A stretch of DNA of 38,330 nucleotides from Planctomycetota bacterium. GTDB lineage: Bacteria > Planctomycetota > UBA1135 > GCA-002686595. The stretch is taken from NCBI GenBank assembly GCA_021730845.1, contig JAKFYL010000017.1, positions 1 to 38,330 on the forward strand, read 5' to 3'. Below, in pieces: positions 7,910-15,781 of the stretch. A program made the position numbers and the translations under genes. The notes beneath the pieces were generated by a model. That model had not been told where the DNA came from, made no database searches, and saw only the letters and a program-made list of their open reading frames with translations. Each line of letters opens with the position of its first letter. Position 1 is the first letter of the stretch.

Positions 7910-8269
7910 TCAGCGCCCTTCAAGGCCAGGCGGCAGCGGACGCCCCGTCAACTGTTCCGGCGGAATTCGCAGCCGTTCAACGGGCCTCCCCCCCAGGATG
8001 TGCTCTTGGATGATGGTCTCGACGTCGCCGGGTACAAGCCCGCCGTACCACACGGCGTCGGGATACACGACCGCCACGGGACCATGGGCGCACTGGTCCA
8101 GGCAACCGGCCTTGTTCGCGCGGACGATGCGCTTGAGCCCGTGCTCGTGCAGTTTGGTCTTGAAGCATTCTACTAGCTCCGCGGCACCACGTGGGGAGCA
8201 GCTTCCGCGCGCATCATCCCCTGTGCGCTCGTTGGTGCACACGAACACATGCTTGTGAAATTCACCCAT
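7910..8269 (-). CDS. Thioredoxin-like [2Fe-2S] ferredoxin
   Basis: A 119-residue protein with the pattern of the thioredoxin-fold [2Fe-2S] ferredoxins (Shethna / NuoE-like). It opens with HVFVCTNER, followed by GSCSPRGA and the second cluster half GCLDQCAHGPVAVVYP. The four probable ligands are C11, C24, C56 and C60, in the expected 12- and 3-residue spacings. WYGGLVPGDVETIIQEHILGG is the usual C-terminal region. Such ferredoxins carry single electrons to oxygenases or reductases in the cytoplasm. It starts 15 bases after the acyl-CoA dehydrogenase stop, so it probably shares that transcript. Its partner is unknown, but an oxygenase or flavin enzyme in the same pathway would make sense. All ligands are intact. 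Confidence 0.88.
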   Translation of the reverse strand: MGEFHKHVFVCTNERTGDDARGSCSPRGAAELVECFKTKLHEHGLKRIVRANKAGCLDQCAHGPVAVVYPDAVWYGGLVPGDVETIIQEHILGGRPVERLRIPPEQLTGRPLPPGLEGR

Positions 8270-8284
8270 ACGTATGACCCCATT

Positions 8285-9442
8285 TCACTGGGCGAGCAAC
8301 TCGCGCGCCAAGATAAGCTTTTGAATCTCGCTCGTGCCTTCGTAGATGCGCAATGCGCGCACTTCGCGCGCCAAGCGTTCGGCAACATTGCCTTTGGTTA
8401 CTCCGAGCCCCCCAAAGTGCTGCACTGTTCGGTCGCAAATCCACCAAGCGCTTTCCGTACTGACCAACTTGGCGCGCGCGACCGCGGCCGTGGCCGGCTG
8501 TCCCTGATCGATGGCCGCGGCTGCTTCCTCGACCAAGAGTTGGGACGAGCGCAAGCGTGCATCCATGTCGGCCAGGTCGAAGCGCAAGGCCTGGTTGGCT
8601 ACCAAAGGCTTGCCAAACTGAACACGTCCTTTCAGGTGGCGTATGGATTCGTCCAGGGCGCGACGGGCCATGCCGCAGGCCGCCGCGGCCACGGACGTTC
8701 GGAACCGGCCGAGCACATCCAGGGCCAATTCCTGTCCCGCCCCGACTGCCCCCAGGCGCCAGGCATCGCTGACGGTGACTCCATCCAAGTGCAGCTCGCC
8801 GATCGGATGGGGAGCGCTGACTTCGAATCGCTGCACGCGCAGCCCCGAACTGCGCGCCGGCACATGAAACATCGTCAACCCGTCGCGCCGGCCGTCCCCC
8901 GCTTCACCACCGGTGCGCGCCAGCAGCGTGAAGAAGTCCGCGATGGGCGCGTTGGAAATGAAGGTCTTTCTGCCCTCCATTTGCCAACCTGCCCCGACTC
9001 GCGCGGCGCGGGTAGTTATCGATCCCAGATCCGATCCGGCGCCGGGCTCAGTCAAGGCCAAGGCTGCAATCGCGCGCCCTTGGGCCACCTGGGTTAGCAG
9101 TTCGCGTTGCAGTTGCGGCTGGCCCGCCATGCTGATCGCGTAGGAGCCCAAGCCTTGCATGACGAACATGACGTCCAGGAGCCCCGAGTGATACGCCAAC
9201 GCTTCGCGAAGGGCGCACAGCGCTCGAACGCTTACGCAATCCGGTTGCGCCAAACCCGCGGCATCTTCGCCTCCATGGAGCTTGGGAACGACCCAGCCGG
9301 TCAACCCGGCCGCATGGACCAGTTCCAAGGCGCGCCGTGCCGCCGCCAGTTCCTCCATGGACTCCAGCGCGTGCGAGGCATCGCGCCCCACGCCGTCGGC
9401 GAGGGCCGCTAGCTGGGCCAACTTGGGATGCGCGTGCTTCAC
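8285..9442 (-). CDS. Acyl-CoA dehydrogenase
   Basis: A 385-residue flavoprotein of normal family length. It carries the FAD/substrate signature ALALTEPGAGSDLGSI, the beta-domain segment GRKTFISNAP, the CoA-side helix GRVQFGKPLVANQALRFDLADM and the C-terminal IYEGTSEIQ, where E368 is the likely catalytic base. The reaction is alpha,beta-dehydrogenation of an acyl-CoA thioester, with electrons passed to ETF. The start is GTG at 9440-9442, sharing the four bases GTGA with the crotonase stop, which fixes the start and indicates coupled translation. Substrate chain or ring type cannot be read from sequence; the neighbours suggest a product of aromatic or cyclic CoA breakdown. No catalytic residue seems to be missing. 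Confidence 0.93.
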   Translation of the reverse strand: MKHAHPKLAQLAALADGVGRDASHALESMEELAAARRALELVHAAGLTGWVVPKLHGGEDAAGLAQPDCVSVRALCALREALAYHSGLLDVMFVMQGLGSYAISMAGQPQLQRELLTQVAQGRAIAALALTEPGAGSDLGSITTRAARVGAGWQMEGRKTFISNAPIADFFTLLARTGGEAGDGRRDGLTMFHVPARSSGLRVQRFEVSAPHPIGELHLDGVTVSDAWRLGAVGAGQELALDVLGRFRTSVAAAACGMARRALDESIRHLKGRVQFGKPLVANQALRFDLADMDARLRSSQLLVEEAAAAIDQGQPATAAVARAKLVSTESAWWICDRTVQHFGGLGVTKGNVAERLAREVRALRIYEGTSEIQKLILARELLAQ

Positions 9443-10254
9443 GATTGGTGAGGACGATCGGACTGCTCATGAAACCGAGGCGGACGTTTGGCCATCGCTG
9501 CCTCGTAGCCCTCCCGGTAATCCGGATGCAACATGCACTCGGCCTGAATCCACCCTTCGAGCTGCATGGCTTGGGCCAAATCCACGCTTTGCTCTTGCTG
9601 CAACATGCGCTTGGTCACCGCCATCCCCAAACTCGGTCCATCGGCCAGCTTGCGCGCGAACTGCACAGCAGCCTTGGGCAATTCCTCAGCACTGACGACG
9701 GCGTTGTAGAGGCCGATCTCGTACGCCCGTTGCGCGTCAATGAATTCGCCAAGCATCAGCAATTCGCTGGCCCGACCCAAGCCCACGATGCGCGGCAGCA
9801 GCCATGCGGCCCCCATGTCCGCACCCGAAAGTCCGACTTTGCTGAACAAGAACGCGATCTTGGCCTCTCTTGCGGCTACGCGAATGTCCGCAGCCGCGGC
9901 CATGACCGCTCCAGCGCCACAGGTCGTGCCATTGAGTGCCGCGACGATGGGCTTCTCGAGCTTGCGCATGTTCTCGATCAGATCGCAGGTCATGCGCGTG
10001 AACGCCAACAAATCGCTCTCGGGAACTCCGAACAAATGACCAATGATGTCCTTGACGTCGCCACCGCTGCAAAACGCCCTGCCGGTTCCGGTCAGAATTA
10101 CGCTGCGCACCCCTTCGCGGTAGCGCAAGTCCACGAATGTGTCGCGCAACTCCGCGTAGGAATCGAAGGTGAGCGCGTTGAGCCGCTCCGGGCGATCCAA
10201 TTGGATCGTCGCGATCCCATCGTCCTCGTGGTATCGAAAATGCTTGGGTTGCAT
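9439..10254 (-). CDS. Crotonase-family protein without the two hydratase glutamates
   Basis: A 271-residue crotonase-fold protein. The CoA-binding and oxyanion-hole pieces are present: GRAFCSGGDVKD (59-69) and NGTTCGAGAVMAAAADIRVA. In 2-enoyl-CoA hydratases two glutamates act on water, one in a GGGCELAM-type motif and one in a PExxxG motif. Here the matching stretches read CGAGAVMA and FSKVGLSGADMGAAWLLPR, with no Glu at either place. D146 in GLSGADMG may be the working acid. The enzyme could therefore be a hydrolase, isomerase or ring-opening member rather than a hydratase. The gene starts one base after the RidA-like stop and overlaps the acyl-CoA dehydrogenase start, so all three are co-translated. 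Family placement is sure, the exact reaction is not. Confidence 0.88.
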   Translation of the reverse strand: MQPKHFRYHEDDGIATIQLDRPERLNALTFDSYAELRDTFVDLRYREGVRSVILTGTGRAFCSGGDVKDIIGHLFGVPESDLLAFTRMTCDLIENMRKLEKPIVAALNGTTCGAGAVMAAAADIRVAAREAKIAFLFSKVGLSGADMGAAWLLPRIVGLGRASELLMLGEFIDAQRAYEIGLYNAVVSAEELPKAAVQFARKLADGPSLGMAVTKRMLQQEQSVDLAQAMQLEGWIQAECMLHPDYREGYEAAMAKRPPRFHEQSDRPHQS

Positions 10255-10255
10255 G

Positions 10256-10699
10256 TCACTCTCGTGCTTTGGCTTGTGCGTTCAATGGAGCGCTGCACTC
10301 GATGGCAGCGATGCCCTGAATCTCCACCAATGCGCCTGGTTCCAAGAGGCCGCTCACTTCCACCAGGGCCATGCTGGGCCAGGTCGCGCCGATGAGCTCG
10401 CGCCAGGCCGCGCCCAATTGGCGGGTCGCATCCATGTACTGGCGCTTGTCCGTCACATAGATCGTCAGCGCAACCAAGTCTTGGCCGGTCCCCCCCGCCG
10501 TGCGCACGACATCCAGTACGTTCGACAAAGCCTGGCGAAACTGCGCTGAAAAATCAGCGCCGCCCACCAAACGCTGTTCGGCGTCCCATGCGATTTGCCC
10601 CGCGATGAACAGCAGGCTGCGGCCTGGGGCCACGAGTACTCCGTTCTCGTAGCCTTTGGGCGCTTTCCAGCCCGCCGGTCGAATGCTGCGGCGACTCAC
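10256..10699 (-). CDS. RidA/YjgF-family protein, conserved arginine absent
   Basis: A 147-residue protein when started at the GTG at 10697-10699, which shares GTGA with the stop of the SDR gene. This start fits the family, whose members are 125-150 residues long. Family landmarks are LFIAGQIAWDAEQRLVG, the helix FSAQFRQALSNVLDVVRTAG, DLVALTIYVTD and the C-terminal VEVSGLLEPGALVEIQGIAAIE. Classic RidA enamine/imine deaminases carry an arginine in the EVARLP segment that holds the substrate carboxylate; here the matching segment reads EVSGLL. It probably belongs to another Rid subfamily, some of which act in catabolism of amino-substituted aromatics (for example 2-aminomuconate deaminases). That fits a pathway starting from kynurenine, but is inference. 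Confidence 0.85.
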   Translation of the reverse strand: MSRRSIRPAGWKAPKGYENGVLVAPGRSLLFIAGQIAWDAEQRLVGGADFSAQFRQALSNVLDVVRTAGGTGQDLVALTIYVTDKRQYMDATRQLGAAWRELIGATWPSMALVEVSGLLEPGALVEIQGIAAIECSAPLNAQAKARE

Positions 10700-11490
10700 G
10701 CGGAAACCTCTTCCAAGATTTTCGGGCCGGAGCCGTCGAGCTCGACCACGCGCCCGTTGGCGCTGCCTTCCATTAGAGCCAGCACCTCCCGGGCGACGTC
10801 TTGCGGCGTGACCAACCGCCCGCCGGGATTTTGTGCGGCCAGAAAGCCGCGCAGTTCGGTTTCGCTCTTGCCAGTCTTCTCGCGCATGCGCGCGATGTTC
10901 TTGTCGGTCATGGGCGAATCGACGTAATGCGGGCAGATGGCGTTGATGGTCACGCCGGTGCCTGCCAGATCGAGCGCCGCGGCACGCGTCCAGCCCAGGA
11001 GGGCATGCTTCGATGCGCAATACACGCTGACGTACTTGTATCCGCGCAAGCCGGCGGAGGAAACGATGTTCACGATGCGTCCGTAGCCGCGCGTACGCAT
11101 GGATGGAGCCAAGGATTCGACCAGGCGCCTGGGGCCATGGAAGTTCACGCCCATCAAGCGTTCCAGGGCATCCTCGTTGTGTTCCGAGAACAACGGTGCC
11201 GAATGCACGATGCCGGCGTTGTTGACCAGCCAATCGACCGGCCCCACGCGAGCCTCGATGCCTTGCACGCGCAAGGCGCCAGCTCGGATCCCGTCCTTGG
11301 AGGCGACGTCCAACGCGATCGCCTCGGCCGAGCCACCCAGGGATTGGATCAAGCGCGCCACGTTTTCGCAAGCAGCCAGGTCCAATGCTGAGACGATGAC
11401 GTGAGCCCCCGCGGCGCCAAGCTGCTGCGCGATCGCGGATCCTATGCCCCGTGACCCTCCGGTCACGAGCGCGACGTGACGGTGGCTCAT
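10696..11490 (-). CDS. Short-chain dehydrogenase/reductase
   Basis: A 264-residue classical SDR of typical length. The Rossmann signature TGGSRGIG is at 10-17, NNAG at 90-93, the catalytic serine is probably S144, and the YxxxK pair is Y157/K161. D61 in ALDVAS fits the adenine-contacting position. The enzyme should be a cytoplasmic NAD(P)-dependent oxidoreductase acting on a hydroxyl or keto group; in a CoA pathway a 3-hydroxyacyl-CoA or cyclic alcohol is a natural substrate. It is the first gene of the catabolic run, 92 bases from the divergent VIT-like transporter gene, so the promoter for the run probably lies in 11491-11582. All catalytic residues are present. Confidence 0.93.
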   Translation of the reverse strand: MSHRHVALVTGGSRGIGSAIAQQLGAAGAHVIVSALDLAACENVARLIQSLGGSAEAIALDVASKDGIRAGALRVQGIEARVGPVDWLVNNAGIVHSAPLFSEHNEDALERLMGVNFHGPRRLVESLAPSMRTRGYGRIVNIVSSAGLRGYKYVSVYCASKHALLGWTRAAALDLAGTGVTINAICPHYVDSPMTDKNIARMREKTGKSETELRGFLAAQNPGGRLVTPQDVAREVLALMEGSANGRVVELDGSGPKILEEVSA

Positions 11491-11582
11491 GCTCGTAGTG
11501 TGCCTATCTCGGGCCGGTCCCGCCAGCCGAAGCGTGTACCCGCGCGTGGCGGCCCGATGCTCTAGAGTTTAGGCTTGCCCGC

Positions 11583-12632
11583 ATGGTCAGCGCGCTCACC
11601 GAGTGGTTTCAAGAACGCCAGTCGCAATGGCTGTACGCGCGGCTGGAGCGCATCGAAACCGACCAGCATCACAAGCAGCTTTTTCACGAACTCGGGCAGG
11701 CTGCTGAGCGCCAGGCCGCGATTTGGGAGCAGCGCGTAACGGAGCAGAAACAAGAGCTGCCTCCATTCCACCCGACCCTGCGCGCGCGTTTGGCCATGAT
11801 CCTGGCGGGCAAGCTCGGCCCCGCGCGCATGAAGCCCGTCCTGGCGGCCCTCAAGGTCCGCGGGCTTTCCGTGTACAGCACGCGCTCGGGCCTTGCCGCC
11901 GGCCACAGCATGCCCACGCAGGTGGGCGAAGTCGGCGCGCGCCATCGCTCCATAGCTGGCGGCACGCTGCGCGCAGCGGTGTTTGGCGTCAACGATGGGC
12001 TGATTTCAAATGCCAGCTTGATCCTGGGTGTTGCAGGGGCTGGTGCCCTTCCGGAGACGGTCATGCTCTCCGGCGTAGCAGGACTCTTGGCAGGAGCCAT
12101 GTCCATGGCCGCCGGTGAGTATGTTTCCGTGCGCTCCCAGCGCGAGTTGTACGAGGGCCAATTGGCGCTCGAACGCGCGGAACTCGCCGAGTACCCCCAA
12201 GAGGAGCAGGCGGAAATGGCCTTGATCTACCAGGCGCGTGGGCTGTCCAAGGAGCAAGCCCTGGCCATGGCGCAAACGGTCATGGCCGATCCCGATCGCG
12301 CGCTGGATGCGCTGGCGCGCGAAGAGTTGGGTCTCGATCCCGATGGCTTGTATTCGCCGTGGCGCGCAGCAGGCGTTTCGTTCGTTGCCTTCGCGGCCGG
12401 CGCGAGTTTGCCACTCGTGCCCTACCTTCCGATCCTCGAATGGTCGGCCGGCCGAGCGCTGCTGGTGGCGATTCTGGCAACGCTGATCGCGCTGTTCGCG
12501 GTGGGAGCTGCGATTTCGATGTTCACCGGTCGATCGGCCGCGATCACGGGGCTACGGATGGTGGCGATTGGATGCCTGGCGGGCGGAGCTACTTGGCTCG
12601 TGGGTCGCGCTCTAGGCGTCGCTGCCGCGTAG
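11583..12632 (+). CDS. VIT/CCC1-family Fe2+/Mn2+ transporter with short N-terminal helical domain
   Basis: A 349-residue protein. Residues from about 127 form the vacuolar iron transporter (VIT/CCC1) fold: FGVNDGLISNASLILGVAGA (134-153), the MSMAAGEYVSVRSQRELYE segment (173-191) ending TM2 and leading into a charged metal-binding loop, and three C-terminal helices (about 260-345). The family exports or stores ferrous iron or manganese across a membrane. About 110 helical residues precede it, with LERIETDQHHKQLFHELGQAAERQAAIWE resembling part of a ferritin/erythrin-like domain, as in membrane-bound ferritin A (MbfA). That domain is shorter than the usual MbfA front half, and a full set of diiron ligands cannot be traced. 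The gene diverges from the catabolic run. The metal carried is not known. Confidence 0.88.
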   Translation: MVSALTEWFQERQSQWLYARLERIETDQHHKQLFHELGQAAERQAAIWEQRVTEQKQELPPFHPTLRARLAMILAGKLGPARMKPVLAALKVRGLSVYSTRSGLAAGHSMPTQVGEVGARHRSIAGGTLRAAVFGVNDGLISNASLILGVAGAGALPETVMLSGVAGLLAGAMSMAAGEYVSVRSQRELYEGQLALERAELAEYPQEEQAEMALIYQARGLSKEQALAMAQTVMADPDRALDALAREELGLDPDGLYSPWRAAGVSFVAFAAGASLPLVPYLPILEWSAGRALLVAILATLIALFAVGAAISMFTGRSAAITGLRMVAIGCLAGGATWLVGRALGVAAA

Positions 12633-12661
12633 CGCAACTGCGCCCCCAACTCTTAGGAGGC

Positions 12662-13366
12662 CTACGGCGTCCCCTCGAACAGCAAGCGATAGCCGATCCA
12701 CAAGCCGGCCACGTCGGCGATGACGTGGCTGATGTATCCCGGCCACAACGTGCGGAAGCGCGCGTAACACCACGACCACACGCAACCGGCCACGAGAACT
12801 CCGGCGCAGGCAAGCATCGTGGTGCGCGTTCCCAACTGGAACTGGAACGCCACGGCGTGGTGCACGGTGAAGAAGCTGGCCGAGAGCAGAATGCTCATCG
12901 CCGCACCGGCCAAATCCTCGCAGCGCTGCTGGACGAATCGGCGCCAGACCCACTCCTCGAGCAGCGAATTCACCAGCGCCAGATACAACGCCAGCGCCAG
13001 ATACCGCGGTTTGGAATCGAGTCCCGCTTGCACGAGCACTTCCCGCAGGCGCTGCACGTCGATCCAAGATTCGCCCAGCCAAGCGTAGGCCCCATGAATT
13101 GCCGCAGCCATCAACACGCCTAGCAGCACCCCCACGGCCAGCCACTGTCCAAAAGTGCCACTGGGGCGCCGTCTGGAGAAGAGCGCCGGCCGCTGCATGC
13201 GCTTTGGAAAGAACGTGGCCACGCCAAGAATCCACGTCTTGCAGGCAAAATACACCGATTGCCCGAGCACGCCAGGCCACCAGGCAAACAGCGCCAGTGC
13301 CCCCAAGGTCGGGAAGGGGACCACCAACATCAATCCGATCCAGGCGTTGCGATGACGGCGGGACAC
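12662..13366 (-). CDS. CPBP-family intramembrane metalloprotease (Abi/CAAX type)
   Basis: With the GTG start at 13364-13366 the protein has 234 residues and several membrane helices. The three motifs of CPBP (type II CAAX-prenyl-endopeptidase-like) proteases are present in order: LLEEWVWRRF (EExxxR), FFTVHHAVAF (FxxxH) and SHVIADVAGLW (HxxxD-like). They form the metal site within the membrane. Substrates of bacterial members are mostly unknown; some process peptides or give immunity to them. An ATG at 13433-13435 is also in frame but would overlap the start of the divergent oxidoreductase gene, so I preferred the GTG. The gene converges with the VIT-like gene, 29 bases apart. Family confidence is high, start confidence low. 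Confidence 0.85.
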   Translation of the reverse strand: MSRRHRNAWIGLMLVVPFPTLGALALFAWWPGVLGQSVYFACKTWILGVATFFPKRMQRPALFSRRRPSGTFGQWLAVGVLLGVLMAAAIHGAYAWLGESWIDVQRLREVLVQAGLDSKPRYLALALYLALVNSLLEEWVWRRFVQQRCEDLAGAAMSILLSASFFTVHHAVAFQFQLGTRTTMLACAGVLVAGCVWSWCYARFRTLWPGYISHVIADVAGLWIGYRLLFEGTP

Positions 13367-13423
13367 GGCTCGCAGCCTACCCGCTTTGGCGCGCAGAGCC
13401 GAGGGAAGGTGCACAATAGTCGT

Positions 13424-14935
13424 ATGCACGCGCATCCTGAGCCCGCGCCCGGCGCCTGGCCGCTTCCCTTTGGAGATTGGCCTACGCGCGAACAGGCCCG
13501 TGACAGTTTGTTGTTCTCGCAACGATCCCTAGGCGCATGCTGCGCGCGCACGCGCACTTGGGTGCCCGCCATGGTCCCCTGGCGGGCGACACAAGAGGGT
13601 TTTGTCACGCCTCAAGTGCTCGATTGGTACCGGCGCTTTGCCATGGGCGCACCTGGCGTTCTGGTGGTCGAAGCTACCGGCATTCGCGACATCAAAAGCG
13701 GTCCCTTGCTACGCATCGGCGACGACCGTTTCTTGCCGGGCCTGCGCGAATTGGTCCAGACGGTGCGCCAGGCTTCCCAGGGCCGGACACGGCTTCTGAT
13801 CCAAGTCATCGACTTCCTCGCGGTTCGAAAGCGGCCGCAAAAGACCCGCTACCTACAAGAATTCCTGCAACTGGGTCCCGAACACAGGGCCGCGGCAACG
13901 CGCGCCATGGGCCACGACCAGCCCTTGAGCGATGCTCAGGTGCGCGCCGCCCTGCTGGGCATGCCACACGAAGAACTGCTGCAGCACCTGTCCGCGCGCG
14001 AGCGCGAAGATTTGGAGTACGGCTACCGCGAACGCGTGGGCGATCTGCACCTGCCGCACGTGGCTGAACTTCCACGGGTGCTGCCGGATCTGTTCGCGGC
14101 CGCCGCGCAGCGCGCCCGGCACGCAGGCTTCGATGGAGTCGAACTGCACTTCGCGCATGCCTACACCATGGCTTCCTTTCTCTCGCGCACCAACCAGCGC
14201 AGCGACGGCTACGGTGGCACGTTGGCCGGACGCCTGCGCTTGCCGCTCGAAGTCGTGGCCGCGGTGAGGCACGCGGTGGGCCGCGACTACACCGTGGGCT
14301 GCCGCCTGCTCGGGGACGAGGTCATCGAGGGCGGCAGTCGCCTGGAAGACACGCGCGTCTCTTGCGCCGAGCTGGCCCGCGAGCTGGATTTCTTGTCGCT
14401 TTCGACGGGCGGCAAGTTCGACGATGCACGCCAACCCAAGGTTGGCGAGGCGGTCTATCCCTACACCGGCAAGAGCGGGCACGAATGCATGCCGACCGTG
14501 CGCATCGATCGTCCCAGCGAGCCAGGGGCGCGCGGGCCGTTCGGCCGACACCTGGCGTTGGCCGGAGAGATTCGGCGCCATGTGCGCGCTGCTGGACACC
14601 AAGTGCCGATCGTGGCCGCAGGAGGCATCGCCAGTTTTCGCGTCGCCGAGGAAGCCTTGCAGCGCGGTGACTGCGACTTCGTCGCCGCGGCCCGTCAGTC
14701 TTTGGCGGACCCGGATTGGTGGCGCAAACTGGAAATGGGCGAGGGATCGAAGATTCGACGCTGTTTGTTCACGAACTATTGCGAAGCGCTCGACCAACGT
14801 CACGCCCAAGTCACCTGCCAGTTGTGGGACCGCGACTTCACGCGACCGGACCCTTGGCCCAGTTCGCACGCGCACGGCATTGCTCGCTCCAAGGACGGCA
14901 AGCGCCGGCTGGTCGCGCCCGGCGCGGACGAATAG
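13424..14935 (+). CDS. Old Yellow Enzyme-family NADH:flavin oxidoreductase, enlarged
   Basis: A 503-residue protein from the ATG at 13424, against 340-380 for simple OYE proteins. The FMN-barrel core is clear: FDGVELHFAHAYTMASFLSR with the substrate-binding HxxH pair, NQRSDGYGGTLAGRLRLPLEVV, and IVAAGGIASFRVAEEALQRGDCDFVAAARQSLADPDWW for the phosphate side. About 100 extra residues, rich in Arg, Gln and Glu, sit between the strand RTRLLIQVIDF and the HFAH motif. A tail (LFTNYCEALDQRHAQVTCQLWDR) has two cysteines in the region where related enzymes bind a 4Fe-4S cluster, but too few for one. No C-terminal FAD/NADPH module is present, unlike dienoyl-CoA reductase. The stop is nine bases before the metallo-beta-lactamase gene. 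It may act on an enoyl or dienoyl compound; the substrate is unknown. Confidence 0.85.
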   Translation: MHAHPEPAPGAWPLPFGDWPTREQARDSLLFSQRSLGACCARTRTWVPAMVPWRATQEGFVTPQVLDWYRRFAMGAPGVLVVEATGIRDIKSGPLLRIGDDRFLPGLRELVQTVRQASQGRTRLLIQVIDFLAVRKRPQKTRYLQEFLQLGPEHRAAATRAMGHDQPLSDAQVRAALLGMPHEELLQHLSAREREDLEYGYRERVGDLHLPHVAELPRVLPDLFAAAAQRARHAGFDGVELHFAHAYTMASFLSRTNQRSDGYGGTLAGRLRLPLEVVAAVRHAVGRDYTVGCRLLGDEVIEGGSRLEDTRVSCAELARELDFLSLSTGGKFDDARQPKVGEAVYPYTGKSGHECMPTVRIDRPSEPGARGPFGRHLALAGEIRRHVRAAGHQVPIVAAGGIASFRVAEEALQRGDCDFVAAARQSLADPDWWRKLEMGEGSKIRRCLFTNYCEALDQRHAQVTCQLWDRDFTRPDPWPSSHAHGIARSKDGKRRLVAPGADE

Positions 14936-14944
14936 GCTGGCAGC

Positions 14945-15781
14945 ATGGTTCGGCTAGCAGGCATCGAGATCCGGGGCGTTTCGGAAGGTGGGATTCAGAC
15001 TTGCTTGGATCTTCCCGAAGTCAAAATGTGTTTTGACTTGGGCCGTGTGCACGAATGGGCAGTACCGCGAGAATTGGTCCTGTTCACGCATGCCCACATG
15101 GACCACATGGGCGGCATCGCCGCGCACACGGCCTTGCGCCACCTGCGCCGACTGCCGCCCCCGCGCTACGTCGTTCCGCCCGAGAATGCTGCGGACATCG
15201 AGGCGCTGCTCGAGGCCTGGAGACGGCTGGATCGCTCGCGCATGGAGTGCCAAGTGATTGGCCTAGGGCCGGGCGCACAGATCGAATTGCCCAATCGCTG
15301 GATCGCGCGCCCCTTTCGCTCCCCGCACCGAGTGATCACGCAGGGCTACGGTCTTTGGAGCAACAAACACAAGCTCAAGCCCGAATTCGCCGGGGCCCCG
15401 CCGAAGGAGATTCGCCGCCTAAAAAGTCAGGGCGTGGAACTGACTTCCTTGGTCGAAACGCCCGAGTTCGTGTTCACGGGCGACACGCTGGTCGAGGTCG
15501 TGGAAGCCCAAGAGGTCGTGCGCAAGGCGCGCGTGCTCGCGATCGAGGTCACGTTCCTCGACGAGCGCGTCAGCGTGGCCGAGTGCCGCGAAAAGGGCCA
15601 CACGCACCTGGAGGAGTTGATCGAGCGCGCCGATTTGTTCGAAAACGAAGCCATCTTGCTGCTGCATTTTTCCACGCGTTACACCGAACGTCAGATCTTG
15701 GGCCTGCTCGAGCAGCGCCTGCCCGACAAACTCAAATCGAAGTGCTCGGCCTTCGTGCGCTCGCTCCAGACCCGCGACTGA
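14945..15781 (+). CDS. RNase Z-like metallo-beta-lactamase fold protein
   Basis: A 278-residue MBL-fold protein. The metal motif HAHMDH is at 49-54 (HxHxDH, the two-zinc site), followed by FRSPHRVITQGYGLW, FVFTGDTLVE (motif with metal-bridging Asp) and LLLHFSTRYTERQI near the end, which matches the HFSxRY ending of tRNase Z enzymes. The flexible arm of true RNase Z is not obvious, so a tRNA 3'-processing role is possible but not proven; many planctomycete and other genomes have several such paralogues. It starts nine bases after the OYE gene and is probably co-transcribed with it. Its last 50 bases overlap the end of the convergent cstA gene. Confidence 0.85.
   Translation: MVRLAGIEIRGVSEGGIQTCLDLPEVKMCFDLGRVHEWAVPRELVLFTHAHMDHMGGIAAHTALRHLRRLPPPRYVVPPENAADIEALLEAWRRLDRSRMECQVIGLGPGAQIELPNRWIARPFRSPHRVITQGYGLWSNKHKLKPEFAGAPPKEIRRLKSQGVELTSLVETPEFVFTGDTLVEVVEAQEVVRKARVLAIEVTFLDERVSVAECREKGHTHLEELIERADLFENEAILLLHFSTRYTERQILGLLEQRLPDKLKSKCSAFVRSLQTRD

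Noticed and set aside
10700-11371. Upstream extension of the RidA-like frame to 371 codons
   Set aside because: The extra part runs through the SDR gene; the GTG with GTGA overlap gives a normal family length.
5835-11490. Complete tryptophan-to-anthranilate degradation pathway
   Set aside because: Tryptophan dioxygenase, formamidase and anthranilate-CoA ligase are not in the window, so only a partial route can be claimed.
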